NCBI RefSeq assembly: GCF_040566545.1
Contig: NZ_JBEWZI010000012.1
Coordinates: forward strand, 1 to 64,000
DNA length: 64,000 bases
Source of the DNA: Uliginosibacterium flavum
Lineage (GTDB): Bacteria > Pseudomonadota > Gammaproteobacteria > Burkholderiales > Rhodocyclaceae
Direction of reading: 5' to 3'
Numbering within the stretch: position 1 is the first letter of the stretch; each line of letters begins with the position of its first letter. The notes beneath the pieces are model-generated. The model made no database searches and was not told the origin of the DNA. It worked only from the letters and a program-made list of their open reading frames with translations. The translations under genes were made by a program, and so were the position numbers. Shown here piece by piece: positions 49,201-56,653 of the stretch.

Positions 49201-49338
49201 TGATCCCCATGCTCAAGGATTGTTCGTGCGGGTCAATGACTCGTCTTACACGGCTTTTACGGCTAAAACAAAATCTGCGGTTCCTCTGGTACGGCATTCC
49301 CTTTACGATGCAGAAATATCTATGAAAAGGGAATTGGC

Positions 49339-50193
49339 GTGGCAAAGGGCGAGAACTGGAGCGATGTAGAGGTTGAGGCGACGGTGGCGGACTACATGCG
49401 AATGCTGACGCTAGAGCTTTCAGGTCAGAAGTACAACAAAACAGCCCATCGGCGCGCGCTATTACAACTGCTTGACGGCCGCAGCGATGCGGCCGTTGAA
49501 CTCAAGCACCAAAATATCAGTGCTGTCTTGCGTGATCTGGGGGCCATCTGGATTTCCGGTTACAAACCACGAGGGAACTATCAGCAAGCACTTGCCAAGT
49601 TTGTTGAGAGCTGGATAGACCTCCATTCCGAATTTGATCAGGTGTCTCTCGCTGCGGCCGAACAGCCAGCGGTTGTTCCGAGCGCGGTAGATTTTTTGCG
49701 TCTGATCGTTGATGCTCCAGCGCTTTCACATTCAGCTGAAGAAACAAGAAAGCCCTATATCGTGCCGATAAGATCTGCGGCAAAACGGGACTACGTCGCA
49801 CTAGAAGCTAGGAATTCTGCTCTTGGCAAAGCGGGTGAGTTGCTAGCGTTGGAATACGAGGAATTTCGCCTTCGTGCCGCTGGCCAAAAGAGCTTGGCAG
49901 AGCGCATCGAGCATGTCTCTGTGAGCCAAGGAGATGGTTTGGGTTACGACATTTTGTCTTTTGATGTGACAGGAAAAGAACGTTTTGTTGAAGTCAAAAC
50001 AACGGCTTTTGCAAAGGAAACGCCCTTCTTCGCTTCGCGCAACGAAGTCGCGTTTGCGCGCGAAATGCCTGATCAGTTTCACCTGTACCGCTTGTTCGAT
50101 TTCAGGAAGACACCAAAGTTGTTTTCACTTCAGGGTCGAATTGAACAGTACTGCACGCTTGATCCTGTTAGCTATCTTTGCCGATTTCAATAG
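49339..50193 (+). CDS. DUF3883 (NOV C-terminal-like) domain protein, nuclease-like fold
   Basis: The 284-residue protein has an alpha-helical N-terminal part (WSDVEVEATVADYMRMLTLEL) and a DUF3883 domain from about 165 with GKAGELLALEYE, GDGLGYDILSFDVTGKERFVEVKTT and ARNEVAFAREMPDQFHLYRLFDF. The E...D...EVK pattern resembles PD-(D/E)xK nucleases, and DUF3883 proteins often accompany restriction or defence genes. The GTG start has AAGGGAA upstream. Composition is less GC-rich than the core genes. Its 3' end overlaps the converging gene by 26 bases. Confidence 0.8.
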   Translation: MAKGENWSDVEVEATVADYMRMLTLELSGQKYNKTAHRRALLQLLDGRSDAAVELKHQNISAVLRDLGAIWISGYKPRGNYQQALAKFVESWIDLHSEFDQVSLAAAEQPAVVPSAVDFLRLIVDAPALSHSAEETRKPYIVPIRSAAKRDYVALEARNSALGKAGELLALEYEEFRLRAAGQKSLAERIEHVSVSQGDGLGYDILSFDVTGKERFVEVKTTAFAKETPFFASRNEVAFAREMPDQFHLYRLFDFRKTPKLFSLQGRIEQYCTLDPVSYLCRFQ

Positions 50194-50563
50194 CAGATCT
50201 TGCTGCCTGCACCCGTCCCAATTTGTTGAGCTGACGCTTCAGCCCCAGAGGTGTCAGCGAACTCATTCTGCGTGGGCAGCGGAAATCAACTTCAAGGCCT
50301 GCATGTGATTTCTCGGTCACGAGATGACAAATGCGATTGACGAAACGAATGCCGGGCGTAATCCAGAGATCACCGTCCCCGCCATCAACTACCGTCCACA
50401 CAAAATCCGAATCGAGACTACGCGCAAGCTCAAGGTCTTTACCGAAAGTCTCCAGCCCTATGCCGCCAAACACTTCGTGCTGCGCAGCTGGATGGCGATA
50501 GGGTTTGAAGTATGCGTAGAACGCATCTTCGTGGAGAAGCAGAGTCTCTATTGCCGCGTGCAT
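50168..50563 (-). CDS. Unknown protein, third gene of the HNH operon
   Basis: The 131-residue product starts MHAAIETLLLHEDAFYAYFKPYRHPAAQHEVFGGIGLETFG. It has a central acidic/aromatic block SDFVWTVVDGGDGDLWITPGI and a basic end (CPRRMSSLTPLGLKRQLNKLGRVQAAR). I do not recognise a family. Its ATG overlaps the preceding stop codon by one base (TAATG), so it is translationally coupled to the second gene. It converges on and overlaps the DUF3883 gene. Confidence 0.7.
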   Translation of the reverse strand: MHAAIETLLLHEDAFYAYFKPYRHPAAQHEVFGGIGLETFGKDLELARSLDSDFVWTVVDGGDGDLWITPGIRFVNRICHLVTEKSHAGLEVDFRCPRRMSSLTPLGLKRQLNKLGRVQAARSAIEIGKDS

Positions 50564-50931
50564 TAGAGCTCCCAATTCCTTGACAACTGAAGCTTCCACG
50601 CATCAACATTCACGATGTTTGTCCGCAGGTCTTTCGCCAACCCCCACAGCTTGAGTCTCGTAAAGTCCTCGGCAGTTGCCGCACGAACCTCACTGAATTC
50701 ATGCCAAACATGATCCATCTCTTCCGATGGGCCGCTCTCGCATTGCTGCCACAAAGCTTCGTAGAGCGTCGGCACGCCGATTTGCTCGGCGATGAAGTGT
50801 TCGCCGTTCTCAAATCGGCTATGTAGCAAGCTAAGGTCGGCGTCTTCCAAGCGGCCTTCCAGCAGCAACTCACCCCGTGCTTTGAAGTTGCCGGCGTCGC
50901 GGTAGAGATACTCGAACACACAGTGTGTCAT
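50563..50931 (-). CDS. Unknown protein, second gene of the HNH operon
   Basis: The 122-residue product starts MTHCVFEYLYRDAGNFKARGELLLEG and contains acidic helices (SEEMDHVWHEFSEVRAATAEDF) and a Trp-rich end. The opening resembles small proteins found beside mobile-element and defence genes, but I cannot name a family. Its ATG overlaps the HNH stop codon by one base (TGATG). The 1-base overlaps on both sides suggest that the three products are made in fixed proportion. Confidence 0.7.
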   Translation of the reverse strand: MTHCVFEYLYRDAGNFKARGELLLEGRLEDADLSLLHSRFENGEHFIAEQIGVPTLYEALWQQCESGPSEEMDHVWHEFSEVRAATAEDFTRLKLWGLAKDLRTNIVNVDAWKLQLSRNWEL

Positions 50932-51710
50932 CACGCAGCTTTCCGGTTATCAACAAATTCTTCGGCACGGTGCCGAGCGATAAACGCGGCATCCGGCACA
51001 AAGCGTTCCGGCAATTCGATGCAGTGACCTTCCAAGGGCAGAAAGACTGTTTGCACGAAAGCCTCGTCGCGCCGCTTCAATTCATCCGAAACAATGACCT
51101 TGAAATCATCGCTGAGGGTAATCAATCCCTTGTCAAAAGCGCGGTCGTGAATGGCTGACAAACACAGACCGTTGCTGGGATTCAGGCGGTTTTGCTTGTC
51201 CTTGCTCCACGGCACGATGTGGCTGGCGATCAAAAGGCGCGACTCCGCAACGCCGGACATACAGCAGCGCCCGTGATAACCGCTCAGGACTGCGCGTCGG
51301 AAGAAGCTTTGCTTGATGCGTTGTTCAGTCACGACTTGGCGGGTTTCGCCCGTGAAATCTTCGGGCAGCAGAAACTCATCCGCTTCGTCGGCCGTTGGGC
51401 CGAGGTCAATGCCGCGTCGGAGGATTTCACACTCGACAGCCAGCCCCTCCCAATCGGCGTGAAATTCAGACCATATTTCGCGATCAAGCTTCGATGCGCC
51501 ATCCAAACCTTTGCGGCCCGTGCTGGTGATTGCTGGATCAAGGCTGGCGAAATTCACAAGCTTCATCGCGACGGCTGAGGGCGTACGTTCGATGGCTTGA
51601 GCCAAACGAATAATGTCGGGATTGCCCTTGTGCAACTTGCCGAAGGGCAGCTGGCAATACAAGTGAAACGCCAGCTTGAGCTGATCGTTTGTCCAACGTT
51701 CGGTAGCCAT
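50931..51710 (-). CDS. HNH endonuclease, first gene of a three-gene operon
   Basis: The 259-residue protein has an N-terminal helical DNA-binding-like region (about 1-95, WTNDQLKLAFHLYCQLPFGKLHKGNPDIIRLAQAIERTPSAVAMKL) and a C-terminal HNH nuclease domain: YHGRCCMSGV, ASHIVPWSKD, NPSNGLCLSAIHDRAFDKGLI. Such proteins are usually annotated as putative restriction endonucleases. No methyltransferase gene is nearby, so a modification-dependent or abortive role is possible. The ATG at 51710 begins the conserved part. Confidence 0.88.
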   Translation of the reverse strand: MATERWTNDQLKLAFHLYCQLPFGKLHKGNPDIIRLAQAIERTPSAVAMKLVNFASLDPAITSTGRKGLDGASKLDREIWSEFHADWEGLAVECEILRRGIDLGPTADEADEFLLPEDFTGETRQVVTEQRIKQSFFRRAVLSGYHGRCCMSGVAESRLLIASHIVPWSKDKQNRLNPSNGLCLSAIHDRAFDKGLITLSDDFKVIVSDELKRRDEAFVQTVFLPLEGHCIELPERFVPDAAFIARHRAEEFVDNRKAA

Positions 51711-51806
51711 TGTCTTGTGTGCGCCGAGATCTTCAGCGCGATCCGGAATCGTGATGGCTGCAGTGTACCAAGCGCAAGCGTTCGGCATGTCTTTGTGAGG
51801 CGCAAA

Positions 51807-51890
51807 CTGGCCTGCCCGAAGACCCGCACCGGACTGACGTCTCCTGCCTATCTGCCTGCAGAGCCTTACTGCAAGCGCCTCTCCAGCCGA
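51807..51890. repeat. Palindromic repeat, CTGCAGAGCCGC family (degenerate)
   Basis: GGCCTGCCCGAAGACCCGCACC and CTGCCTGCAGAGCC lie between the HNH gene promoter region and the thioesterase gene end. Confidence 0.5.
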
Positions 51891-51891
51891 C

Positions 51892-52350
51892 TCAATTTCC
51901 GTGCGGCAGTGGGATCAGGGCGATGGGGGAGCTGGCGGTGGCCACGGGTTTGCCGTCGGCGGCGCTGAGGGTGGCGCGGGTGTGGATGAGCAGGCGGCCG
52001 GCGCGTTCGACTTCGGCTTCAACAATGAAATCGCCGGCCAGTGCGGGGCGCAGGAAGTTGGTGGTCTGGGTGATGCTGGCCAGGGTGTGGCCGGTGTCGG
52101 TTCGGGTGAAGGCGGCGAAGACCATGCCGAAATCAAGCATGGCGGCGAGGATGCCGCCTTGCACGACGCTGTTGCCCTGGGTGAATTCGGGGCCGATGTG
52201 AAAACGGGCGCGGAGGTGATCGGGCCGGCAGGCTTCGATGTGCATGCGGAAGGCGAGCGCGAGCGGGTTGGTGGTGACGGCAAGCGGGGCGAGATCCGGC
52301 GCAAGGAGCAGGTGGTGGATGAGGATGCGTTCGGGGTGGTCGGCGGGCAT
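51892..52350 (-). CDS. PaaI-type hotdog-fold thioesterase
   Basis: The 152-residue single hotdog domain has the family helix QGNSVVQGGILAAMLDFGMVFAAF and strands LASITQTTNFLRPALAGDFIVEAEVERAGRLLIHTRATLSAADGKPVATAS. It probably hydrolyses an acyl-CoA (phenylacetyl or similar) thioester; the substrate cannot be told. The ATG at 52350 has GGAG five bases upstream and is preferred to an in-frame TTG six codons earlier. It has no operon partners. Confidence 0.88.
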   Translation of the reverse strand: MPADHPERILIHHLLLAPDLAPLAVTTNPLALAFRMHIEACRPDHLRARFHIGPEFTQGNSVVQGGILAAMLDFGMVFAAFTRTDTGHTLASITQTTNFLRPALAGDFIVEAEVERAGRLLIHTRATLSAADGKPVATASSPIALIPLPHGN

Positions 52351-52686
52351 GCTGGCTCCGGCGGGCAAGGGATGTCTGCAGTGTAAGTGCGAAACCCTTT
52401 CCGGCTTGTGGGCTTGCCTGATCGGGTGTGCGGCGATGGTTTGTTCGGGCGGCGAAGTCAGCGCCGCTGCGACGGATCCGTGCTATGAAAAAGGTAGGTT
52501 GGGGGCGTGTGCTGGCGTACGGTCGGCCGCGCCCGGCCAAGGCAGAGTAACTCCAATTCCAGATAGAGACGAGACGCGAAGACGAGCCGCAGACAGTGCT
52601 ATTGCACGGCAAGGCGAAGTCAACAAAGTATCGTTTCTATCTGGAGTTGGAGTAGGCCTTCCAGAGTGCTTATGAGGAGAAGCAAG
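52351..52686. other. Gap containing a long RNA-type hairpin
   Basis: The 23-bp hairpin at 52550-52653 is the main feature. A plus-strand frame from about 52411 (TTG start, WACLIGCAAMVCSGGEVSA signal-like beginning, ending at 52675) is open, but its second half lies in the hairpin, and I do not annotate it as a gene. Confidence 0.45.
52550..52653 (+). ncRNA. Structured leader or small RNA element with 23-bp stem
   Basis: CTCCAATTCCAGATAGAGACGA (52551-52572) pairs with 52631-52652 over 22 bp, extended by one A-T pair. Both departures from DNA complementarity (52557/52646 and 52568/52635) are G-U pairs only in the plus-strand transcript. The helix is thus intact as plus-strand RNA but mismatched twice on the other strand. 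The loop is about 58 bases. The element ends 33 bases before a gene start at 52687. Confidence 0.55.
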
Positions 52687-52914
52687 ATGAACAAGCCCGA
52701 TGACAAGAATGAAGACCTGATCGAAGAGGCTCGCTTCGCGCCGACGCCGCCGGCTTTGCTGGGCGATGTGGGGCAGGACGATGCGTTTGCCACGGAGAGC
52801 CATCCCGAAGGCCTGCGTTACGGCGAGAAGAAGCATCCGCCGGGCAGCGTGGAGCATGGCGCTGCGCGGGTGAAATCACCCCCGAAAGGTAACGGGGATA
52901 TTTCGATAGGCTGA
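52687..52914 (+). CDS. Small acidic hydrophilic protein, unknown function
   Basis: The 75-residue product (MNKPDDKNEDLIEEARFAPTP start, then GDVGQDDAFATESHPEGLRYGEKKHPPGSVEHG) is hydrophilic, has no cysteine or hydrophobic segment, and is probably disordered. A strong GAGGAGA ribosome-binding site precedes the ATG, which supports real expression. I know no family. A long RNA-type hairpin lies in its upstream region. Confidence 0.65.
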   Translation: MNKPDDKNEDLIEEARFAPTPPALLGDVGQDDAFATESHPEGLRYGEKKHPPGSVEHGAARVKSPPKGNGDISIG

Positions 52915-53289
52915 AGAGCCGCGCAGGACATGGCTGTGCGGACGGGGTGTCTGTAAAAGCTTGCTGGTATTGCCTGCGCAGGATGGGAGCCTGAAGATGT
53001 CCGCTGGGAGCTAATCCAGTTCACTTAAGGATCACTAACCTCTCCCACGTCGTTCCCGCGAAGGCGGGAATCCAGCGACTTCGCGAACGCCGCTAGGTTC
53101 CCGCCTTCGCGGGAACGACGGGATTTTGATGGCAAACGCCTGAATAAACGGCATTACCACTGGGTGCGGCGCTTCAATGCGCTGCCGGCCAGGCATCAAA
53201 TCCAGGCGGCGTGCCGTGCGACTGAAGTCGCACCTACGTCTCAGCCCGAATCAGGCCGAATCAACAGCTTGCGCCTACCATGCCTTGTT
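52915..53289. repeat. Gene-free gap with CGTTCCCGC palindrome (53048-53120)
   Basis: CGTCGTTCCCGCGAAGGCGG is mirrored by CCGCCTTCGCGGGAACGACG across 73 bases. It is the third copy of this class in the window. The rest shows no gene; a degenerate GAAGAGCCGC remnant follows the 52914 stop codon. Confidence 0.75.
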
Positions 53290-54150
53290 TCAGCGGAACA
53301 CGACGGTCTTGTTGCCATGCACGAGCACCCGGTCTTCGAGGTGATAGCGCAGGCCGCGGGCGAGCACAGCCTTCTCGATGTCCTTGCCGTAACGCACCAT
53401 GTCTTCGACCGAATCCGAGTGATCGACGCGGATCACGTCCTGATCGATGATCGGGCCTTGGTCGAGTTCGGCGGTGACATAGTGGCAGGTGGCGCCGATC
53501 AGCTTGACGCCGCGCTGGTAAGCCTGATGGTAGGGCTTGGCGCCAACGAAGCTGGGCAGGAAGCTGTGATGGATGTTGATGATGCGGCCCGGGTAGGCGG
53601 CACACAGCTCGGGCGGGATGATCTGCATGTAGCGCGCCAACACCATGGTGTCGCCGCGCACTTCGTCGAAGATGCGTTGCACTTCGGCATAGGCTGCAGC
53701 TTTGTTGTCCGGTGTGACGGGTACGTGGTGGAAGGGGATGCCGTGCCACTCGACAAAGCCACGGAAAGTGTCGTGGTTGGAGATGACGCAGGGGATCTCG
53801 ATGTCGAGTTCCTTCGACTGCCAGCGCGCCAACAAGTCGTAGAGGCAATGTTCCTGCTTGCTGACCATCAGCACCACGCGTTTTTTCACGGCGCTGTCGT
53901 TGATCTTCCAGTCCATGTTGAGCTCCTGCGCAATCGGCGCGAAGCGGGCGCGCAAATCGTCGAGCTGGTAGGGCAGGGAATCCGCACGGATCTCGATACG
54001 CAGGAAATAACGCAGTGCCTCGTGTTCGGTGTGCATGTTGGATTCGAAAATCCAGCCGCCGTGCTCGGCGATGAACCCGGTGACTTTGGCGACGATGCCG
54101 GCGCGGTCGGGACAGGAGGCAGTGAGCGTGTAGAAGCGTTGGCTGTGCAT
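53290..54150 (-). CDS. purU: Formyltetrahydrofolate deformylase PurU
   Basis: PurU hydrolyses 10-formyl-THF to formate and THF, supplying formate for purine synthesis and balancing one-carbon pools. The 286-residue protein has an N-terminal ACT domain (about 5-80, TASCPDRAGIVAKVTGFIAEHGGWI) and a formyltransferase-fold catalytic domain with VISNHDTF, INIHHSFLPSF and IGATCHYVTAELDQGPII containing the catalytic Asn/His/Asp set. The ATG at 54150 gives the standard length. Confidence 0.95.
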   Translation of the reverse strand: MHSQRFYTLTASCPDRAGIVAKVTGFIAEHGGWIFESNMHTEHEALRYFLRIEIRADSLPYQLDDLRARFAPIAQELNMDWKINDSAVKKRVVLMVSKQEHCLYDLLARWQSKELDIEIPCVISNHDTFRGFVEWHGIPFHHVPVTPDNKAAAYAEVQRIFDEVRGDTMVLARYMQIIPPELCAAYPGRIINIHHSFLPSFVGAKPYHQAYQRGVKLIGATCHYVTAELDQGPIIDQDVIRVDHSDSVEDMVRYGKDIEKAVLARGLRYHLEDRVLVHGNKTVVFR

Positions 54151-54169
54151 GGCTAGGATTCGGATCTGA

Positions 54170-54535
54170 TCATGAAGAAATAACGATTTTCTGGTAGGTC
54201 TCGGCCTGCATTTCATTGACCTCGGCCGTCAGCTGGACGGTGAGTCCGGGCGCAGGCAGCAGCGCTTTCTGTACGGCAGCGAGCGCCAGTTTGCCCAGCT
54301 GCTGGCGGACTTCGAGCGAGCGTCCATGCACCACATGGATACGCACATGCACAAAGGCTTCGCCGCTGTCGGCATGGCCCACGCGATAGAAGGGCAGACT
54401 CAGCGCACGCGTTTTGACCTGCTCCGGCTCAAACTCGCCGTCAGCCAATACCGCCGTGTTGATATGCTGTACGGCGGCGGCTGGATCGAAATAATCACGC
54501 AGATTTTCGGTGTATTCGATGGTCAGATGCGGCAT
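54170..54535 (-). CDS. 5-carboxymethyl-2-hydroxymuconate isomerase-like tautomerase, paralogue 1
   Basis: The 121-residue tautomerase-superfamily protein begins MPHLTIEYTENL, with the catalytic Pro exposed after Met removal. Family segments are AVLADGEFEPEQVKTRALSLPFYRVG and FVHVRIHVVHGRS. CHMI enzymes act in homoprotocatechuate breakdown, but no hpa genes are present, so the true substrate is unknown. It is followed 19 bases later by purU and preceded by a diverged paralogue. Confidence 0.88.
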   Translation of the reverse strand: MPHLTIEYTENLRDYFDPAAAVQHINTAVLADGEFEPEQVKTRALSLPFYRVGHADSGEAFVHVRIHVVHGRSLEVRQQLGKLALAAVQKALLPAPGLTVQLTAEVNEMQAETYQKIVISS

Positions 54536-54571
54536 GGCAGAACTCCCTGAAAGTCGGCAATACGCTCCGCT

Positions 54572-54934
54572 TCAGATACGGATAATGGCCTTGGAATAGG
54601 CGTTGCGATCCATGTCCAGCGCCTCGGCAGTGATCTGCACCGGATGCACCGGACTGCTCATCACGCAGGAACGCAGGGCGGCGACGAGGCCTTCAGTCAG
54701 ATCCTGTTTGGTGCTGGCGTCACGGCCCGCCAGCAGGTGCAGGCGGGCATGCATGAAGCCGCCCGGCGCGGCATCGCCGACGAGGAAATCATCCAGGCGC
54801 ACGGCACGGCTCTTGATGTGATCCGGCTCGAATTCGCCCGAGGCCAGCAGGACGGTATTCATGCGGTGCAGGGCCTGTGCCGGTTCAAAATCGGGCAGCA
54901 GGTTGGCGGTGTATTCCAGAACGAGGTGGGGCAT
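54572..54934 (-). CDS. 5-carboxymethyl-2-hydroxymuconate isomerase-like tautomerase, paralogue 2
   Basis: The 120-residue protein begins MPHLVLEYTANLLPDF, again with the catalytic Pro in position two, and is clearly related to the neighbouring paralogue in every block (VLLASGEFEPDHIKSRAVRLDDFLVGDA, FMHARLHLLAGRD). It is quite diverged, so the duplication is old and both copies are kept. The two might form a heteromeric trimer, by analogy with other tandem tautomerases (inference). The ATG at 54934 starts the conserved MPHL. Confidence 0.87.
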   Translation of the reverse strand: MPHLVLEYTANLLPDFEPAQALHRMNTVLLASGEFEPDHIKSRAVRLDDFLVGDAAPGGFMHARLHLLAGRDASTKQDLTEGLVAALRSCVMSSPVHPVQITAEALDMDRNAYSKAIIRI

Positions 54935-54969
54935 ATTTTCAATCAATCGTCGCCGCGCGACGCAGTATG

Positions 54970-55010
54970 CTCCCCTCGCCCTTCAGGGGAGAGGGGCTGG
55001 GGGAGAGAAA
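54970..55010. repeat. CTCCCCTCGCCC palindrome
   Basis: CTCCCCTCGCCCTTCAGGGGAGAGGGGCTGGGGGAGAG is a second copy of the element at 24257-24299, here between thrH and the tautomerase gene. Confidence 0.75.
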
Positions 55011-55018
55011 AGCCAATA

Positions 55019-55639
55019 TCAAGCCGCCTCGCCAATACGCGCCGAAGCCTTGTCGATCTCGCCGCGCAGGGCAGCGTAATCACGCACTACTGGATATTGC
55101 GGGAATTCGCGCACGACATTTTCCGGCGGGTGCATCAGGATGCCGGCATGGGCCGCGCCGAGCATGGCCGTGTCGTTGTAGCTGTCGCCCGCAGCGATGA
55201 CCTTGAAGTTCAAGGCCTTGAAGGCTTCCACGGCATGGCGCTTCTGATCGGGCATGCGCAGGTGGTAATTCACCAACATGCCGGATGCGTCGGCCTCAAG
55301 GCTGTGACAGAACAGGGTGGGCTGGCCCATCTGTGCCATCAGCGGCTTGGCAAATTCGTAGAAGGTGTCCGACAGGATCACGACCTGATAATCCAGACGC
55401 AAGGCGTCGAGGAAATCCTTGCAGCCTTCCATCGGGCCCATCGCGCCGATGACTTCCTGAATGTCCGGCAGGCCCAGCTTGTGTTCGCGCAGGATGTTCA
55501 GCCGATACTGCATCAGCTTGTCGTAATCGGGCTCATCGCGCGTGGTGCGGCGCAATTCCGGGATGCCGGTGCGTTCGGCGAAAGCGATCCAGATTTCCGG
55601 GACCAGCACGCCTTCCATGTCGAGACAAACGATCTGCAC
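55019..55639 (-). CDS. thrH: Phosphoserine phosphatase/homoserine phosphotransferase ThrH
   Basis: ThrH is a HAD-superfamily enzyme that dephosphorylates phosphoserine and can pass the phosphate to homoserine. The 206-residue protein has HAD motif I LDMEGVLVPEIW (both Asp and Glu as in ThrH), motif II VVILSDTFYEFA and motif IV VIAAGDSYNDTAMLGAA. Length and the GVLVPEIWIAFAERTGI segment match Pseudomonas ThrH. It is in the tautomerase/purU gene row but without tight coupling. Confidence 0.95.
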   Translation of the reverse strand: MQIVCLDMEGVLVPEIWIAFAERTGIPELRRTTRDEPDYDKLMQYRLNILREHKLGLPDIQEVIGAMGPMEGCKDFLDALRLDYQVVILSDTFYEFAKPLMAQMGQPTLFCHSLEADASGMLVNYHLRMPDQKRHAVEAFKALNFKVIAAGDSYNDTAMLGAAHAGILMHPPENVVREFPQYPVVRDYAALRGEIDKASARIGEAA

Positions 55640-55690
55640 GATGAACTTTCTGGGCTAAAGACGAAAAGCCGGCATTGTACAGCTTCGGCC

Positions 55691-56173
55691 TCAGCTGCAG
55701 CCGCAATGGCCCCAGCCCTGCAGCTCGGTCCGATGGCGCCCCTGCCATTGCAGGATCATGCGGCTGCGGTAAGTCGTGCCCTTGCAGGTTTTGGCCTTGG
55801 GCGAACAGCTGGCGGTGACTTCGCTGACCGTCTGCACGCTCCAGTCGGAGTTGGAGAGTTGCAAGGTCATGCGGTCGCCCGCGCGGGCTGGCTCGTGCTG
55901 GGCGGGGAAGTATTTTTCGCTGCGCAGGGTCAGCTTCTTGGCGCCACTGGCTTCGCGGATCACGGCGTTTTGTTTGTCGTTCTCCCAGGACCAGAAGATC
56001 AGCGGAACGCCCTTTTTCGTGCCATAGATGCAGCCGCATTCCGGCGGAAAATCAACCGCCTGCAGCGGCAACAGTTCCGGAACGTCTTGCGGGCCGGCGC
56101 TGGCGGGCAGCGGCAACAGTGTCGGGGCGAGCAAGACCAGCAGGCAGCAGGCACGGCGGAGCAAGGTGGACAT
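55691..56173 (-). CDS. Exported cysteine-containing protein, unknown function
   Basis: The 160-residue product has a signal peptide (about 1-27, ending ASAGP) and a beta-rich domain with six cysteines after the signal: ECGCIYG near the start, ASCSPKAKTCKG in the middle and GWGHCGCS at the end. They are suitable for disulfides in the periplasm. I recognise no family. It lies upstream of thrH, separated by 51 bases. Confidence 0.72.
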   Translation of the reverse strand: MSTLLRRACCLLVLLAPTLLPLPASAGPQDVPELLPLQAVDFPPECGCIYGTKKGVPLIFWSWENDKQNAVIREASGAKKLTLRSEKYFPAQHEPARAGDRMTLQLSNSDWSVQTVSEVTASCSPKAKTCKGTTYRSRMILQWQGRHRTELQGWGHCGCS

Positions 56174-56250
56174 GATGGAGTCGTGTTTGGCGAAGAAGGC
56201 TGGGAATCTACCAGTTTTGCATGTGGGCCGTGACGGGTAAAATCGGATAT

Positions 56251-56445
56251 ATGAGCGAAATCAATCGTCCTGATCGGCACCTGAGTGATCCGGCGCCCCG
56301 TGCGCCTGACGAACCCGACGCGTTCGCCTGCTGCGGCAACGAGTGTGGCGAGTCCTGCGTGTGGACGATCTATCAGCACGCCTGCCGGCGCTACGAACGG
56401 GATCTGCTGGCCTGGCAGACGCGTCAGCTGGAACAGGAAGGATAA
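56251..56445 (+). CDS. Oxidoreductase-like (OXLD1-type) small cysteine protein
   Basis: The 64-residue protein contains DAFACCGNECGESCVWTIYQHACRRYERDLLAW, the short cysteine cluster that defines the oxidoreductase-like N-terminal domain found in human OXLD1 and many small bacterial proteins. The cysteines may bind a metal or iron-sulfur cluster. The ATG at 56251 begins the protein proper; the earlier ATG at 56221 adds ten unlikely residues. It is divergent from the exported-protein gene, so the two probably share a promoter region. Confidence 0.8.
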   Translation: MSEINRPDRHLSDPAPRAPDEPDAFACCGNECGESCVWTIYQHACRRYERDLLAWQTRQLEQEG

Positions 56446-56478
56446 GGACCAGCCCGGATAGCCGCGCGTTCGCTTATC

Positions 56479-56527
56479 GCAAGTCGCAAGTCGCAAGTCG
56501 CAAGTCGCAAGTCGCAAGTCGCAAGTC
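56479..56527. repeat. Seven tandem GCAAGTC heptamers
   Basis: Seven perfect copies follow the OXLD1-like gene. The flank GTCGGGGCGAGCATGG is shared with 34787-34803. The reverse complement of the same heptamer, partly mutated to GCGACTC, lies 90 bases further on (56614-56653), making an inverted arrangement. Confidence 0.95.
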
Positions 56528-56613
56528 GGGGCGAGCATGGCTGCAAATCCCATAGCCCGGCACACAGCACAGCGAAATCGCAAGTCGTGGAGTCACGGAC
56601 GGCTTGGCTTTTT

Positions 56614-56653
56614 CGACTCGCGACTTGCGACTCGCGACTCGCGACTAGCAACT
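56614..56653. repeat. Inverted, mutated GCAAGTC heptamer array
   Basis: CGACTCGCGACTTGCGACTC and further GCGACTC units read as the reverse complement of the array at 56479-56527, with one-base variants. It ends at the murB stop codon. Confidence 0.85.

Larger units (their letters stand above)
48951..49338. other. Gene-free gap: direct repeat plus palindrome
   Basis: The gap holds the second direct-repeat copy (49006-49141), the GTAGGGTGGGTT palindrome (49130-49200), and then about 130 bases leading to the DUF3883 gene in which I see no feature. Confidence 0.6.

Noticed and set aside
52411..52675. Possible small exported protein with a signal-like start
   Set aside because: The TTG start lacks a convincing ribosome-binding site and half the frame lies in the RNA-type hairpin. 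It could be real but cannot be supported.
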